From positions 62,001 through 126,000 of the forward strand of contig NZ_NQOG01000006.1 in NCBI RefSeq assembly GCF_002270485.1: DNA of 64,000 nucleotides, in the 5' to 3' direction. Positions 53,846 through 63,372 of this stretch are shown here, piece by piece. The DNA is from Anaerostipes hominis (ex Lee et al. 2021) (GTDB taxonomy: Bacteria; Bacillota; Clostridia; Lachnospirales; Lachnospiraceae). The position numbers and the translations under genes are program-made. Every line of letters starts with the position of its first letter. The first letter of the stretch is position 1. Below the pieces are notes generated by a model. It was not told the origin of the DNA and did no database searches. It was given only the letters and a program-made list of their open reading frames with translations.

Positions 53846-54769
53846 CTAAAGCTTTTCATACGAATCCCAGTAAGAATGGTTCATCGTAAGTTTCAGGATA
53901 AGGCTTTTGGGGAGTTTTTTATAGTTGCTGCCCAGCTTATAGCCTATGAATTTACACGCCGTATCCGCCATGAATTTAGGAATCTTAAAAAATCTTCCGG
54001 TAAACAGCAGATGTTTCAGTGTGTGAAGGACCATCCTCATCCCCTCCGATTCAGAAGAGACTTCAAGAAACAGTCCTCCGTAGGATACCTGTGAAACTGC
54101 CAGATCAAAATTCCTGTGCAGCTGGTCAAAACAGCGGTAGTTGTGCCAGTGCCATACGGCGGCATCTGCCTGGTATGCAATGGCTTTGTCTGACTCGATC
54201 AGCCTGGAAGCCATAATCATGTCCTCATTAAATATTGTTTTGTGAATGAATCCGCCCATAGCTTCATAATCTTTTTTCCTGTATGCACTGCACACATTGG
54301 AACAGAAAAATGTCTTGATCCCAAGCTTTGGCAGGTCGGCTTTTGTCTTTATGGAGCTATCCGGGGGATAGTTAAAGCTCCTCGTATAATACTCCAGATA
54401 ATTGTCCTTCGGGTCCGCCATCTGGCGCCCATAAGCGGCTCCCACACGGGGGTCCTCAAAAGCCTTCAGCAGATTTTCCACCATATATTTGTCTCTGGGC
54501 ACCGCATCATCGGTCATAAACGCAATGATCTCCGCATCAGAAAGTGAAGCTCCGTAATCCCTTGTGGCTCCGTGGTCAAACTCTTCTTTTTTTATATGCT
54601 TTACTGCCACATTCGGATACTGCTCTGTAAGATGTTCAGGAAAATATTCCTCCTCCGTGTTGATCAGAAAGATAGTTCCGAAGGTAACCGTCTGCCTCGA
54701 CAGGCGCCGGAGAGATTCAAAAAGCTTCTCCCCTGGTTTATAAGTTGGAATTACAAGATCAATCGTCAT
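53846..54769 (-). CDS. family 2 glycosyltransferase, rhamnosyltransferase-like
   Basis: 307 residues of a GT-A fold: IDLVIPTYKPGE at the start, the nucleotide/metal-binding MTDDAVP (DxD equivalent DDA), GAAYGRQ and acceptor-side NEDMIMASRLIE. HWHNYRCFDQLHRNFD is common in rhamnosyltransferases. It likely adds a sugar to a wall or capsule polymer that the adjacent LCP ligases then attach. It starts 17 bp behind the topoisomerase gene. Confidence 0.82.
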   Translation of the reverse strand: MTIDLVIPTYKPGEKLFESLRRLSRQTVTFGTIFLINTEEEYFPEHLTEQYPNVAVKHIKKEEFDHGATRDYGASLSDAEIIAFMTDDAVPRDKYMVENLLKAFEDPRVGAAYGRQMADPKDNYLEYYTRSFNYPPDSSIKTKADLPKLGIKTFFCSNVCSAYRKKDYEAMGGFIHKTIFNEDMIMASRLIESDKAIAYQADAAVWHWHNYRCFDQLHRNFDLAVSQVSYGGLFLEVSSESEGMRMVLHTLKHLLFTGRFFKIPKFMADTACKFIGYKLGSNYKKLPKSLILKLTMNHSYWDSYEKL

Positions 54770-54786
54770 CGCTTCTCTCCTTTTTC

Positions 54787-57048
54787 TCAGCGCCGGATTT
54801 TAGAACCCTTCGTATCCCGTTTTGCAAGCTTCAGTTTATTGAAATCCAGACGTTTTCCTTTATAATCTATGGATGTAATGCCGTCGGCCTCCATAAGATA
54901 AGTATGGAGCAGTATATCATCCTTATTCAGTTTGATGCCTCTTACGCCTACCGCACCTTTTTTCTTTTCCGGCACCTCTTCCAGTGAAAACCGCAGGAAA
55001 ACCCCCTCTTTTGTCTCTAATATTACCATATCCGGTTTTATCAGGCCACCGTCGGTTTTCAGCGGCTTTACCGAGAGGAGTGCGTCTCCGTCCGACAGTT
55101 TTGTGGCGGATACTGTTCTTTTGGTTACCTGGAATTCCGTTCCCGAAACGATCTTTAACATCCCCTGTTCCGTGGCAAAGAAAAGACTTTCATGTATCAT
55201 TTCCTCCGCTGCCAGAACTGCGATAATTGCTTCGTCGGAGCTGTCGTAGTTGCCCAGATTGTCGATCGGTGTTCCCTTATCTTTATATTTTCCTGCCGGT
55301 ATGTCCAGCACTTTGATCTGATGCATTACGCCGGTGTCTGTAAAAATACAGATCTTATCCGTATTCATACACGGAACAATATATTTATAATCCCTGGCTG
55401 CATTCTCCTGATTTCTCTGGTAGGTAGCCTTGTCGAAGGTCTTTGCATAGCCAAACCGGTCCATGACAAAATAAACCTGCTCCTCTTTCAGCGGTTCTTC
55501 TTCATAAACTGCCTCGGCTCCGTCCTCTACCACCGTTCTTCTCTCTCTCTGATACTCTTTTTTAATCTTCGTGAGATCCTGTTTCATAACGCGCTGCATA
55601 GATGCCGGATTATGAAGGATATCCTCATATTCGGCTATTTTGGCAACGATCTCTTCATATTCTTCTTTGAGAGCCAGGATTTCTAATCCGATGAGCTTTC
55701 CGAGGCGCAGGTCCAGGATCGCCTCTGCCTGTTTCTCTGTAAAAGACAGCTTGCAGGCTTCGATCATGGATTCAGATGATTTGAACCTGATAGTTCCGAC
55801 CTCACCCTTCGTAAGACATGCTTTTGCCTCTTTCAGGTTTTTGCTCCCTCTCAGTATCTCAATGATCAGATCGATCATATCGCAGGCCTTGATCAAGCCT
55901 TCTTTAATCTCCCTCTGGTCATAAAGTTTGGATAAAAGAGTCTGATATTTTCTTCTTACAAGCCCGTAATGAAACTCTGTGTGATGCGCTATGATATCCC
56001 GAAGACTCAGAGTCTCCGGACGGCCGTCGACGATGGCCAGCATATTCACGCCGAAGGTATCCTCAAGCTTTGTTTTTTTGTACAGGAGATTCTTCAGGCG
56101 TTCTATGTCTGTCCCTTTTTTCAGTTCCAGAACAATGCGGATACCCTCCTTGGAGGATTCGTTGGAAATATCAACGATATCCGTCGTTTTCTTAGATTCC
56201 ACGAGGTTTACGACATCAGAAAGAAATTTCCCGATATTGGCGCCGATCATCGTATATGGTATCTCTGTGATGACCAGCTTGTCCTTTTCCCCGCGCTTCT
56301 TCCCCGGCTCAAAGACTACTTTCCCCCGGAGTTTCAGTTTTCCGCGGCCCTCAGAGTAAATTGTTTTTATGTCCTTTTTGTTGACCACCAGGCCTCCGGT
56401 CGGAAAATCCGGTCCCTGGATATAGGTGAGCAGATCTTCATTGGTCACTGACTCATCTTCCAAATACGCGATCATGGCATCGACCACTTCGCCCAGATTA
56501 TGAGTCGGAATGCTGGTGGTCATACCGACGGCGATCCCCTCGGCGCCGTTGATCAGAAGATTCGGCACTCTGACCGGAAGCACTTCCGGTTCTTTCTCTG
56601 TCTCGTCAAAATTGGATATAAAATCTACTATATTTTTATCCAGATCCGCAAGATAAACCTCCTGGGTAAACTTTTTCAGTCTTGCCTCCGTGTAACGCAT
56701 GGCCGCGGCCCCGTCACCCTCGATGGAACCAAAGTTTCCATGTCCGTCCACCAAAGGCATACCCTTTTTAAATTCCTGTTCCATGACTACCAGAGACTCA
56801 TAGATAGAGCCGTCTCCGTGGGGATGATATTTACCCATCGTGTCTCCGACGATCCTCGCAGATTTTCTGTGCGGCCTGTCATACCTCAGATTAAGCTCAT
56901 CCATGGCATACAGGACGCGGCGCTGTACGGGCTTTAAACCGTCCCGAATGTCGGGGAGGGCACGCGCACAAATAACGCTCATAGCATAGTCGATATACGA
57001 CTTCTGCATGACCTCGGAAAATTCTGCCCTAATGATATGTTCTGCCAT
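54787..57048 (-). CDS. parC: type II topoisomerase subunit A (topoisomerase IV-like)
   Basis: 753 residues. The breakage-reunion domain shows DGLKPVQRRVLYAM, GKYHPHGDGSIYE and the catalytic tyrosine in AAAMRYTEARL. A shortened C-terminal beta-pinwheel follows. The GyrA-box QRRGGKG needed for gyrase supercoiling is not found, which favours topoisomerase IV-type decatenation. It lies 12 bp behind the B-subunit gene. In Clostridia this second pair is sometimes labelled gyrase, so the symbol is by function. Confidence 0.88.
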   Translation of the reverse strand: MAEHIIRAEFSEVMQKSYIDYAMSVICARALPDIRDGLKPVQRRVLYAMDELNLRYDRPHRKSARIVGDTMGKYHPHGDGSIYESLVVMEQEFKKGMPLVDGHGNFGSIEGDGAAAMRYTEARLKKFTQEVYLADLDKNIVDFISNFDETEKEPEVLPVRVPNLLINGAEGIAVGMTTSIPTHNLGEVVDAMIAYLEDESVTNEDLLTYIQGPDFPTGGLVVNKKDIKTIYSEGRGKLKLRGKVVFEPGKKRGEKDKLVITEIPYTMIGANIGKFLSDVVNLVESKKTTDIVDISNESSKEGIRIVLELKKGTDIERLKNLLYKKTKLEDTFGVNMLAIVDGRPETLSLRDIIAHHTEFHYGLVRRKYQTLLSKLYDQREIKEGLIKACDMIDLIIEILRGSKNLKEAKACLTKGEVGTIRFKSSESMIEACKLSFTEKQAEAILDLRLGKLIGLEILALKEEYEEIVAKIAEYEDILHNPASMQRVMKQDLTKIKKEYQRERRTVVEDGAEAVYEEEPLKEEQVYFVMDRFGYAKTFDKATYQRNQENAARDYKYIVPCMNTDKICIFTDTGVMHQIKVLDIPAGKYKDKGTPIDNLGNYDSSDEAIIAVLAAEEMIHESLFFATEQGMLKIVSGTEFQVTKRTVSATKLSDGDALLSVKPLKTDGGLIKPDMVILETKEGVFLRFSLEEVPEKKKGAVGVRGIKLNKDDILLHTYLMEADGITSIDYKGKRLDFNKLKLAKRDTKGSKIRR

Positions 57049-57060
57049 CTTTCTCCCTTT

Positions 57061-58974
57061 CTATATATCCAACATCGCATCGCCTGCATTATCGTAAATA
57101 AACTGCCTTCTCGGCGGAACCTCGCTGCCCATCAGCATAGAGGTCACATCGGATGCCATTCTGGCATCTTCGATCTCAATCTGCTTTAATGTCCTCGTCT
57201 CCGGGTCCAGCGTCGTCTCCCACAGCTGGCTGGCGTCCATCTCTCCGAGGCCCTTATACCGCTGAAGGGTAAACGGACCCTTATGAGCAGCCTTGTATTT
57301 CTCCAACGCGGTATCATCGAACAGATAAGTTTCCTTTCCTTTCTTAGGAATTGCCTTATAAAGAGGAGGTGTTGCCAGATAAACGTGTCCGTGGGTAATC
57401 AGCTCCGGCATAAACCGGTAGAAAAATGTCAGCAGCAAGGTGGCAATATGGGCTCCGTCCACATCGGCATCGGTCATAATCACAATTTTTTGATACCTCA
57501 GTTTTTCGATGTCAAAATCGTTTCCGTACCCTTCTGAAAATCCGCACCCAAAGGTGTTTATCATCGTTTTAATCTCTGCATTAGCCAAGACCTTGTCCAT
57601 GGTAGCCTTCTCAACATTCAGGATCTTTCCCCTGATCGGCAGAATGGCCTGAGTTCGGCGGTTTCTGGCAGTTTTCGCAGAGCCTCCGGCAGAATCTCCC
57701 TCGACGATAAAAATCTCACACTCTTCCGGCTTACGGCTTTCACAGTTAGATAGCTTTCCGTTGCTGTCAATGGAGAGCTTCTGTCTCACAAGAAGATTTG
57801 TCTTCGCTTTTTCTTCAGCCTTGCGGATCTTTGCAGATTTCTCCGCACAGGCAAGGACTTTTTTTAAGGTATCCAGGTTTTTATCAAAAAATAATACCGT
57901 CTCATCTCCGGTAATTTCACTGACCACTTTACTGGCATCAGGATTGTCCAATTTTGTCTTTGTCTGACCTTCAAACCTTGGTTCCGGATGCTTTACGGAA
58001 ATGATTGCGGTCATGCCGTTTCTCACATCTGCCCCGGTAAAGTTTGCGTCTTTTTCCTTTAATACACCCAGTTCCCTGGCATACTGGTTCATCACTGCCG
58101 TAAATTTGGACTTAAATCCCGTGATATGGGTACCGCCCTCCGTGGTATAAATGTTATTGCAGAAGCCTAAAATATTTTCACCAAAATCTTCCGTATACTG
58201 GAAGGCGATCTCCGCTTCGATTCCGTTGATCTCCCTCTTATAATAGACCGGATCATGCAGCACATGCTTACCATCATTCAGCTTCTTTACATAGGCACAG
58301 ATCCCCTCAGGCTCATGATATAAAACTTCCGTCTCTTCCCCTGAACGTTCATTAATATAATTAATCTTTAATTCCGGGTTCAGATAAGTCGTCTCATGGA
58401 GACGGTTGCGGATCATAGCGGCTTTGAAATAGGTCTTGTCAAAGATCTCGGGATCGGGCAGAAACCGGACCTTTGTCCCGGTCTCCGACTTTTTACAGCT
58501 TCCGATGACTTTCAGCGGTTCTGTAACCTTCCCTCTCTCAAAACATTCCTCATAGATTTTTCCGTCCTGTTTGACCGTCACTTTAAGCCAGGTAGAAAGG
58601 GCGTTGACCACAGATGCCCCCACACCGTGCAGTCCTCCTGAAATTTTATATCCCCCGTCTCCGAATTTTCCTCCGGCATGAAGCATGGTAAACACCATCT
58701 CCACCGCTGAAAGACCGGTCTGTTCATTGATCCCGACAGGAATGCCCCTGCCGTTGTCTTCGACCACTGCTGTCCCGTCATCCTTGAGTGTTACCGTGAT
58801 TTCATCGCAGTGTCCCGCAAGAAATTCATCCACTGAGTTATCTACGATCTCATAGATCAGATGATTAAGCCCCTTTGTCGAAACACTTCCTATATACATT
58901 CCGGGCCGCTTCCTGACTGCCTCCAGCCCTTCCAGTACAGAAATACTGTTTGCGTCATAGTTTTGACTGCTCAT
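57061..58974 (-). CDS. parE: type II topoisomerase subunit B (topoisomerase IV-like)
   Basis: 637 residues with the GHKL ATPase domain (EIVDNSVDEFLAGHCDEI, VEDNGRGIPVG, GGLHGVGASVVNALS), the transducer domain and the TOPRIM metal site (EGDSAGGSAK, IMTDADVDGAHI). The end ERYKGLGEMDASQLWETT is typical. With subunit A it separates daughter chromosomes. It begins the parE-parC-glycosyltransferase block. The 198 bp upstream (58975-59172) hold no gene. Confidence 0.9.
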   Translation of the reverse strand: MSSQNYDANSISVLEGLEAVRKRPGMYIGSVSTKGLNHLIYEIVDNSVDEFLAGHCDEITVTLKDDGTAVVEDNGRGIPVGINEQTGLSAVEMVFTMLHAGGKFGDGGYKISGGLHGVGASVVNALSTWLKVTVKQDGKIYEECFERGKVTEPLKVIGSCKKSETGTKVRFLPDPEIFDKTYFKAAMIRNRLHETTYLNPELKINYINERSGEETEVLYHEPEGICAYVKKLNDGKHVLHDPVYYKREINGIEAEIAFQYTEDFGENILGFCNNIYTTEGGTHITGFKSKFTAVMNQYARELGVLKEKDANFTGADVRNGMTAIISVKHPEPRFEGQTKTKLDNPDASKVVSEITGDETVLFFDKNLDTLKKVLACAEKSAKIRKAEEKAKTNLLVRQKLSIDSNGKLSNCESRKPEECEIFIVEGDSAGGSAKTARNRRTQAILPIRGKILNVEKATMDKVLANAEIKTMINTFGCGFSEGYGNDFDIEKLRYQKIVIMTDADVDGAHIATLLLTFFYRFMPELITHGHVYLATPPLYKAIPKKGKETYLFDDTALEKYKAAHKGPFTLQRYKGLGEMDASQLWETTLDPETRTLKQIEIEDARMASDVTSMLMGSEVPPRRQFIYDNAGDAMLDI

Positions 58975-59172
58975 TTTCTATATTCTCCTCCCAATATGAT
59001 CAAGGCTTTCCTGCAGCCCTGTCATAGAAACATCTGCTTTTATACAATCTAAAATATTATATACATTTTGAACAAGAACTTCAAGTAGATATCCTGCAGT
59101 AGTCATAGTGTGCAGTATTCCATCGTTTTTCATGCAAAAGGCTGTTATACTTAATCCGCATAATAGCTTTGC

Positions 59173-59883
59173 TTACAATTCTTCTCCTGATAAATAGTTT
59201 ATAAACTCCTGCTCCGGCATCGGACATCCGTACAGATATCCCTGGGCATGACAGCACCCATCTTCTTATACATCTGTGCCTGTTCCTTTGTCTCTACCCC
59301 TTCTGCGATGACTTGAAGTTCAGGGGCATCTGACAAACTCCACTACTTTTTGACGCCGCCGGTTATCCTCAGTCTGCCGCAAAAATTTCAGATCCAGTTT
59401 CATAACATCAATGTGGAGCTCTGAAGGTGTATTAAGAAACGAGTAACCGCTCCCAATGTCATCCATTTCAATAATAAATCCTTTCTGGTTCACCTTTTCT
59501 ATAACAGATAAAAACTTTTCTGAATCCTTCACGTATGCACTTTCTGTCAGCAGCCATAAGCGCACGGTCCTCATTGTATGGGACAAGTATAAAAAATGTA
59601 TCCGCTCTTGCTCTGGTAAACACCGACAGGTCACCGGACAGCGTACTGAGCAGGGCAGTTGATAAATCCGCCAGAAGCCGGTCTGCAGTCTCTGAACCAA
59701 AGGAAACAGCCTGCTCTCAAAAAACCAGACAGTACACTCATGTTGAAAGAAAATCAGCGCGCCCTTTTGGTACATCTGTCTGATCCTTTTACGGTACTTG
59801 AGATCTCGCAGCCGGATATCGTCGTTCTTTACCGCGAGTATTTGTTCCTCTCTGCAGAAAAAACGGGCTATACCGGCATACAC
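59173..59883 (-). pseudogene. EAL-domain (c-di-GMP phosphodiesterase) pseudogene
   Basis: Pieces of an EAL protein appear in different frames. DDIRLRDLKYRKRIRQMYQKGAL comes from the region before EAL. DSEKFLSVIEKVNQKGFIIEMDDIGSGYSFL is the DDFGTG-like metal loop. A downstream piece reads EGVETKEQAQMYKKMG, then GYLYGCPMPEQEFINYL. At least two frameshifts are needed, and the EAL motif itself is lost in the middle. It cannot be active. Confidence 0.7.
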
Positions 59884-59983
59884 AGACGAAAGATCATATC
59901 TAAGCTCCGCAGACTGATCCAGGAACTCCGGTCATGAAAATGTTATCGGAAACATCCGGTCCTTCGATTCTATTCGTCATTTA

Positions 59984-60012
59984 TTGACACATTTCCTTCT
60001 AACCTTTATAAT
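59984..60012 (+). promoter_or_regulatory. consensus sigma-A promoter
   Basis: TTGACA and TATAAT separated by exactly 17 bp, upstream of the lipoprotein gene. This is the best promoter in the window. Confidence 0.85.
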
Positions 60013-60057
60013 GAAACGAGTATTCATTATAAACAAACAGGATTGGGGAAATGAATT

Positions 60058-60717
60058 ATGAAGAAAAATACGAAATTGATGTCCTTGGTTATAACAGCCT
60101 TATTGGCAGTGACTCTGCTGACCGGATGCGGCACAAAAAAAGCCCCGGATGCAGATAAATCCATGGATGCTTTTTATCAGCTGATCGTATGCCATAAAGC
60201 AGATGCCATGACAGATCTGGGCATTGACTCTGCCGAAGTCAGTGATACCCTGAGTGTATACAAGGAGTCTACGATTTCATCACTGAAAAACAGCTTCAAA
60301 TCTGCGGGCATCACACTGACCACAAAAGACGCTGAAGATATCTTTGATGCACTCTCCCAGGCTTTGTCCAGTCTTGAATATGAAGTATCCGTGAAAGAGC
60401 AGGAAAAGAAAGAGGCTGTTGTCACTGTAAAATCACAGTATATTGATTACTTATCTGTATTTAAGGACGCCAAGAAAAAAACAGTAGATGCATTGAAGCC
60501 TCAGCATATCGAGACGAAAGAAGATGCTCAGAAACTTTTGATCAAAAACGTGGCAAAAGGTTTCAAAAGTATGAAACCGTCTTCCGACATGAAGACAAAG
60601 ACTTTCACACTGACCAAACAGAATATCAAAAGCGGTGAAGACACAGTTACCCTGTACTTTCCGAAAGATTCCAAACAGCTTGGCTCTGATCTGATTAATC
60701 TCGTCACAGGGAGATAA
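60058..60717 (+). CDS. DUF5105-like lipoprotein
   Basis: 219 residues with a lipoprotein signal (LLAVTLLTGCG, Cys22-24 region) and a helical mature part (SMDAFYQLIVCHKADAMTDLGID, then alpha/beta with YIDYLSVFKDAKKKTVDALK). This layout fits the DUF5105 family of clostridial lipoproteins, function unknown. The perfect promoter and the ribosome site TTGGGGAAATGA suggest high expression. Alone between a pseudogene and a terminator. Confidence 0.75.
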   Translation: MKKNTKLMSLVITALLAVTLLTGCGTKKAPDADKSMDAFYQLIVCHKADAMTDLGIDSAEVSDTLSVYKESTISSLKNSFKSAGITLTTKDAEDIFDALSQALSSLEYEVSVKEQEKKEAVVTVKSQYIDYLSVFKDAKKKTVDALKPQHIETKEDAQKLLIKNVAKGFKSMKPSSDMKTKTFTLTKQNIKSGEDTVTLYFPKDSKQLGSDLINLVTGR

Positions 60718-60758
60718 GGGATCTTATATAATTTGTTTGCCGCTGTCACCAAAAATTT

Positions 60759-60800
60759 CACCCCGGATATCAGAAAAATCTGACATCCGGGGTGTTTTTT
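60759..60800. terminator. intrinsic terminator
   Basis: CACCCCGGATATCAGA and TCTGACATCCGGGGTG pair (one mismatch), then six T. It serves the lipoprotein gene and possibly, from the other strand, the VanZ gene. Confidence 0.85.
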
Positions 60801-60820
60801 CATTTCATAGGAAAGTTCTA
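60795..60820. repeat. terminator-linked intergenic repeat, copy 3 (partial)
   Basis: TTTTTTCATTTCATAGGAAA, then GTTCTA, matches the first half of copies 1 and 2 and again starts in a terminator T-run. It overlaps the VanZ stop codon. Confidence 0.5.
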
Positions 60821-61306
60821 CGCTTTATCCTTTAATTTTTTTAATACAAAACATGCCAACATACAAAGACAGATGCCGGTCAGAGCACCCGAACTGTCGA
60901 TCATGACATCTTTGACCTGACAGCTTCTTCCTGGTACGAAATATTGGTGCAGTTCATCTGTCACGGCATAGATAGAACAAAACGCCAATGCCGCACCCAG
61001 AAGATGGGCCTTTTTCTTTACATCAATCCTCAAAGCCCGGCACACAAGCACTCCGAGCAGTGCATATTCCAAAAAGTGGGCTGTCTTCCTCACATAGTGG
61101 TCCATGACGGACAGCATATCATATAGGCTGTTTCCGAATGTTCCCGCCTCTGCCGGGGATATCCCGATCAGCTTTGATATCCATTGGGTTACTCCCATAC
61201 TCATCTGCTCAGACGCATCTGCCGTCTTCGCAGAAAATAAAAAGATCACCGCCATCATCAAAATGACCATTGTCCAGGATACCATACGATTTCTTTTTAA
61301 CTTCAT
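60818..61306 (-). CDS. VanZ-family membrane protein
   Basis: 162 residues with four to five membrane segments. It shows the VanZ signatures: FLFSAKTADASEQMS, DHYVRKTAHFLEYALLGVL, AVTDELHQYFVPGRSCQVKDVMIDSSGALTG. VanZ itself lowers teicoplanin sensitivity, but most family members have unknown roles in the envelope. The stop codon lies in the intergenic repeat. Confidence 0.88.
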   Translation of the reverse strand: MKLKRNRMVSWTMVILMMAVIFLFSAKTADASEQMSMGVTQWISKLIGISPAEAGTFGNSLYDMLSVMDHYVRKTAHFLEYALLGVLVCRALRIDVKKKAHLLGAALAFCSIYAVTDELHQYFVPGRSCQVKDVMIDSSGALTGICLCMLACFVLKKLKDKA

Positions 61307-61320
61307 ACATCTTTTCCTGT

Positions 61321-61509
61321 TTAAATTTGTCTTCTAACAATACTATATTCATCATTTAATTGAAAATACGGACAGTTATAATTAGAATATGTTATAAACC
61401 GCATCAGCTCATCTTCGTCCAGGTTTACGTCACATACATAGTAACCGCACATCTCGTCATACACATAATTTACACAAGACTCACAGGTGCTTTTCTGTTT
61501 TCCCACCAT
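61321..61509 (-). CDS. DUF6472-family small cysteine protein
   Basis: 62 residues: STCESCVNYVYDEMCGYYVCDVNLDEDELMRF, then NYNCPYFQLNDEYSIVRRQI. The cysteine pattern CxxC...C...C...CPY matches what I know as DUF6472, a short Lachnospiraceae family that may bind a metal. AGGAGGGATTTT precedes the start. It lies 14 bp ahead of the VanZ gene on the same strand. Confidence 0.75.
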   Translation of the reverse strand: MVGKQKSTCESCVNYVYDEMCGYYVCDVNLDEDELMRFITYSNYNCPYFQLNDEYSIVRRQI

Positions 61510-61625
61510 AAAATCCCTCCTATCCTAATCTCAATCTATATTCGTAGTTTCTGTCTTTATTATACTGTATAGTCCGGACTTTTTGCAAACATACTAAGAG
61601 AACTAAAAAGAAAGGAGTGATCGCA

Positions 61626-61754
61626 ATGCACGAATCCAACTGCCACAGGCATAAACAGCAGGAACCAAAAGACGCAAAAAAAGAACGTCCGCATATCGTG
61701 GAGCCTCTTCCCGAGTCTGAACGTCCCAGAAAAGACGGTCCCGGCGGAAATTAA
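61626..61754 (+). CDS. 42-residue hydrophilic protein
   Basis: A short frame MHESNCHRHKQQEPKDAKKE ending ERPRKDGPGGN, with AAAGGAGTGATCGC before the ATG. It is charged, without hydrophobic stretches and probably unstructured. The strong ribosome site supports translation. Family unknown. It lies on the plus strand ahead of the DUF378 gene. Confidence 0.5.
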   Translation: MHESNCHRHKQQEPKDAKKERPHIVEPLPESERPRKDGPGGN

Positions 61755-61832
61755 TATTTTGACCATAGTGCCAAAATATCATGCATAATATTTCTAAGAC
61801 TGGGAAGATTATAAATAGAAAAGGAGGTTGCT

Positions 61833-62039
61833 ATGGGAAGTAAAACATTAGATTATATAGCACTGACAATTACAATTATAGGTGCGGTCAACTGGGGCCT
61901 GATTGGCTTCTTCCGGTTTGATTTAGTAGCTTTTCTCTTCGGCAGCATGACGATGCTTTCAAGGCTCGTCTATGATCTGGTCGGCATCTGCGGACTTTAT
62001 CTTTTAACCTTTTACGGCCGCTGTGGAAGAGATCTCTAA
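61833..62039 (+). CDS. DUF378-family membrane protein
   Basis: 68 residues, two membrane helices, with the family pattern LDYIALTITIIGAVNWGLIGFF and LVYDLVGICGLYLL. Ribosome site AAAGGAGG. The role of DUF378 is unknown; it is common in Firmicutes. A strong hairpin follows. Confidence 0.88.
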   Translation: MGSKTLDYIALTITIIGAVNWGLIGFFRFDLVAFLFGSMTMLSRLVYDLVGICGLYLLTFYGRCGRDL

Positions 62040-62070
62040 TACCAATGATCCTCATATTCGTTTGACAAAG

Positions 62071-62138
62071 GACTGCTGCAAAACCCGATATTCTGTTTCA
62101 AACAGAAACACTCATGCGCGTTTTGCAGCAGTCTCTTT
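62071..62138. terminator. two-stage terminator hairpin
   Basis: GACTGCTGCAAAAC and GTTTTGCAGCAGTC form a perfect 14-bp stem enclosing a second hairpin (TTCTGTTTCAAACAGAA), then TCTTTAATT. It serves the DUF378 gene and may end the convergent XRE gene. Confidence 0.85.
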
Positions 62139-62352
62139 AATTGGAATTAACTTGTATGGCCGGACGAAAATCAAACAGACGGTAAGGACTGATCCTCATG
62201 ACTCCCGCCAGCTTTTCGATTTCCTCCAACGTGGGACTGACCAGCCCTCTTTCAATATCATAGATATGCATATGGCTGATGCCCGTATATTTTTCAAGAT
62301 TTCTCAAACTGTAACCCTGTTCTTCCCTGATTTCCCATAAAAAAATTCTCAT
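62137..62352 (-). CDS. small XRE-family regulator
   Basis: 71 residues that are almost only a helix-turn-helix (IREEQGYSLRNLEKYTGISHMHIYDIERGLVSPTLEEIEKLAGVM). It should bind DNA as a dimer. Target unknown; the NYN gene upstream on the same strand is one candidate. The ribosome site (GGTATTTTAAAT) is weak. Confidence 0.8.
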   Translation of the reverse strand: MRIFLWEIREEQGYSLRNLEKYTGISHMHIYDIERGLVSPTLEEIEKLAGVMRISPYRLFDFRPAIQVNSN

Positions 62353-62429
62353 ATTTAAAATACCTCGTTTGGTTTGTATATTTATCTGCTTTCGTATTTC
62401 TATTAGAAAATTTTTTTGCCTTAGCGGTA

Positions 62430-63350
62430 TTATTTTTTTGAAAATGTTACTTTTGTAATATTGTTCTTGTTCTCCAGCTGCATGCCCGGGATGCTCCGCA
62501 CATATGAGCTGAACCGGTTGTATCCAAAGTCCTGCACCTTAAAGTTCTCATATTCTGCATAAATTTTATTTGCAAGATCAGACAGATCAAGCCCCTTCTT
62601 TCCTGTATTTTTCACCAGCGCCGTCACATAGTGGTCCAGCTGTTCTTTCATGTCAATATCTTCTCTCAGAGAAACAGTGACAATATTGCCATCCTTTATC
62701 AGCCTGAAATGATCGAATTCTTCCAGAAATTTAGAGAGCAGACTGTAGCCATAGCTCCTCACATCAAAGTCCGGATATCTCTTTAACAGCCTTGTCCCGA
62801 TCTCTCCCAGCGTCGTCTCTTTATCGCTGTTCTGATTGTCAGTGATGATAGAATGGATCGCTGCCTCGATATCCTTGCGGCCAATAGGTTTGCTTTCCTT
62901 TTCCTCTTTGTCCTCGATCAGGAGTTCCAGGTTTGTAAAAACATCACACGCTTTACGGAAAGCCGGGGGAGTCTTCCCCTCACCCATGCCGATCACAGTG
63001 AGTCCTGTCTCTCTGATCCTACTGGCAAGCCTCGTAAAGTCGCTGTCACTGGAGACGATACAGAAGCCGTCCACCCGGTTGGTGTAAAGGATATCCATGG
63101 CATCGATAATCATTGCTGAATCCGTCGCATTTTTCCCCTGTGTATAAGAAAACTGCTGGATCGGCGTGATGGAGTTGGCCAGCAGTTCCTCTTTCCAGCT
63201 GGCATGAAGCGTACTTGTCCAGTCGCCGTAGATTCTCTTGTATGTAATGTTGCCGTACTGGGACAGCTCGTCCAAAATCGGCTTGATATATTTTGCTGAT
63301 ATGTTGTCAGCGTCGATTAAAAGAGCAAATCTTTTTTCCTTCTTTTCCAT
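62430..63350 (-). CDS. NYN-domain ribonuclease with two LOTUS/OST-HTH domains
   Basis: 306 residues. The N-terminal NYN (PIN-like) domain shows LLIDADNISAKYI (Asp13, Asp15), TDSAMIIDAMDIL and VSSDSDFTRLASRIRE, so the acidic metal site for RNA cleavage is complete. Two OST-HTH/LOTUS domains follow, at about 160-230 (YPDFDVRSYGYSLLSKFLEEF) and 235-306 (YENFKVQDFGYNRFSSYVRSI), which bind RNA. This LabA/MARF1-like architecture is known in bacteria without a firm role. It lies 22 bp behind the last gene of the window. Confidence 0.88.
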   Translation of the reverse strand: MEKKEKRFALLIDADNISAKYIKPILDELSQYGNITYKRIYGDWTSTLHASWKEELLANSITPIQQFSYTQGKNATDSAMIIDAMDILYTNRVDGFCIVSSDSDFTRLASRIRETGLTVIGMGEGKTPPAFRKACDVFTNLELLIEDKEEKESKPIGRKDIEAAIHSIITDNQNSDKETTLGEIGTRLLKRYPDFDVRSYGYSLLSKFLEEFDHFRLIKDGNIVTVSLREDIDMKEQLDHYVTALVKNTGKKGLDLSDLANKIYAEYENFKVQDFGYNRFSSYVRSIPGMQLENKNNITKVTFSKK

Positions 63351-63372
63351 ACTTATATTTCTTTCTCCCTTT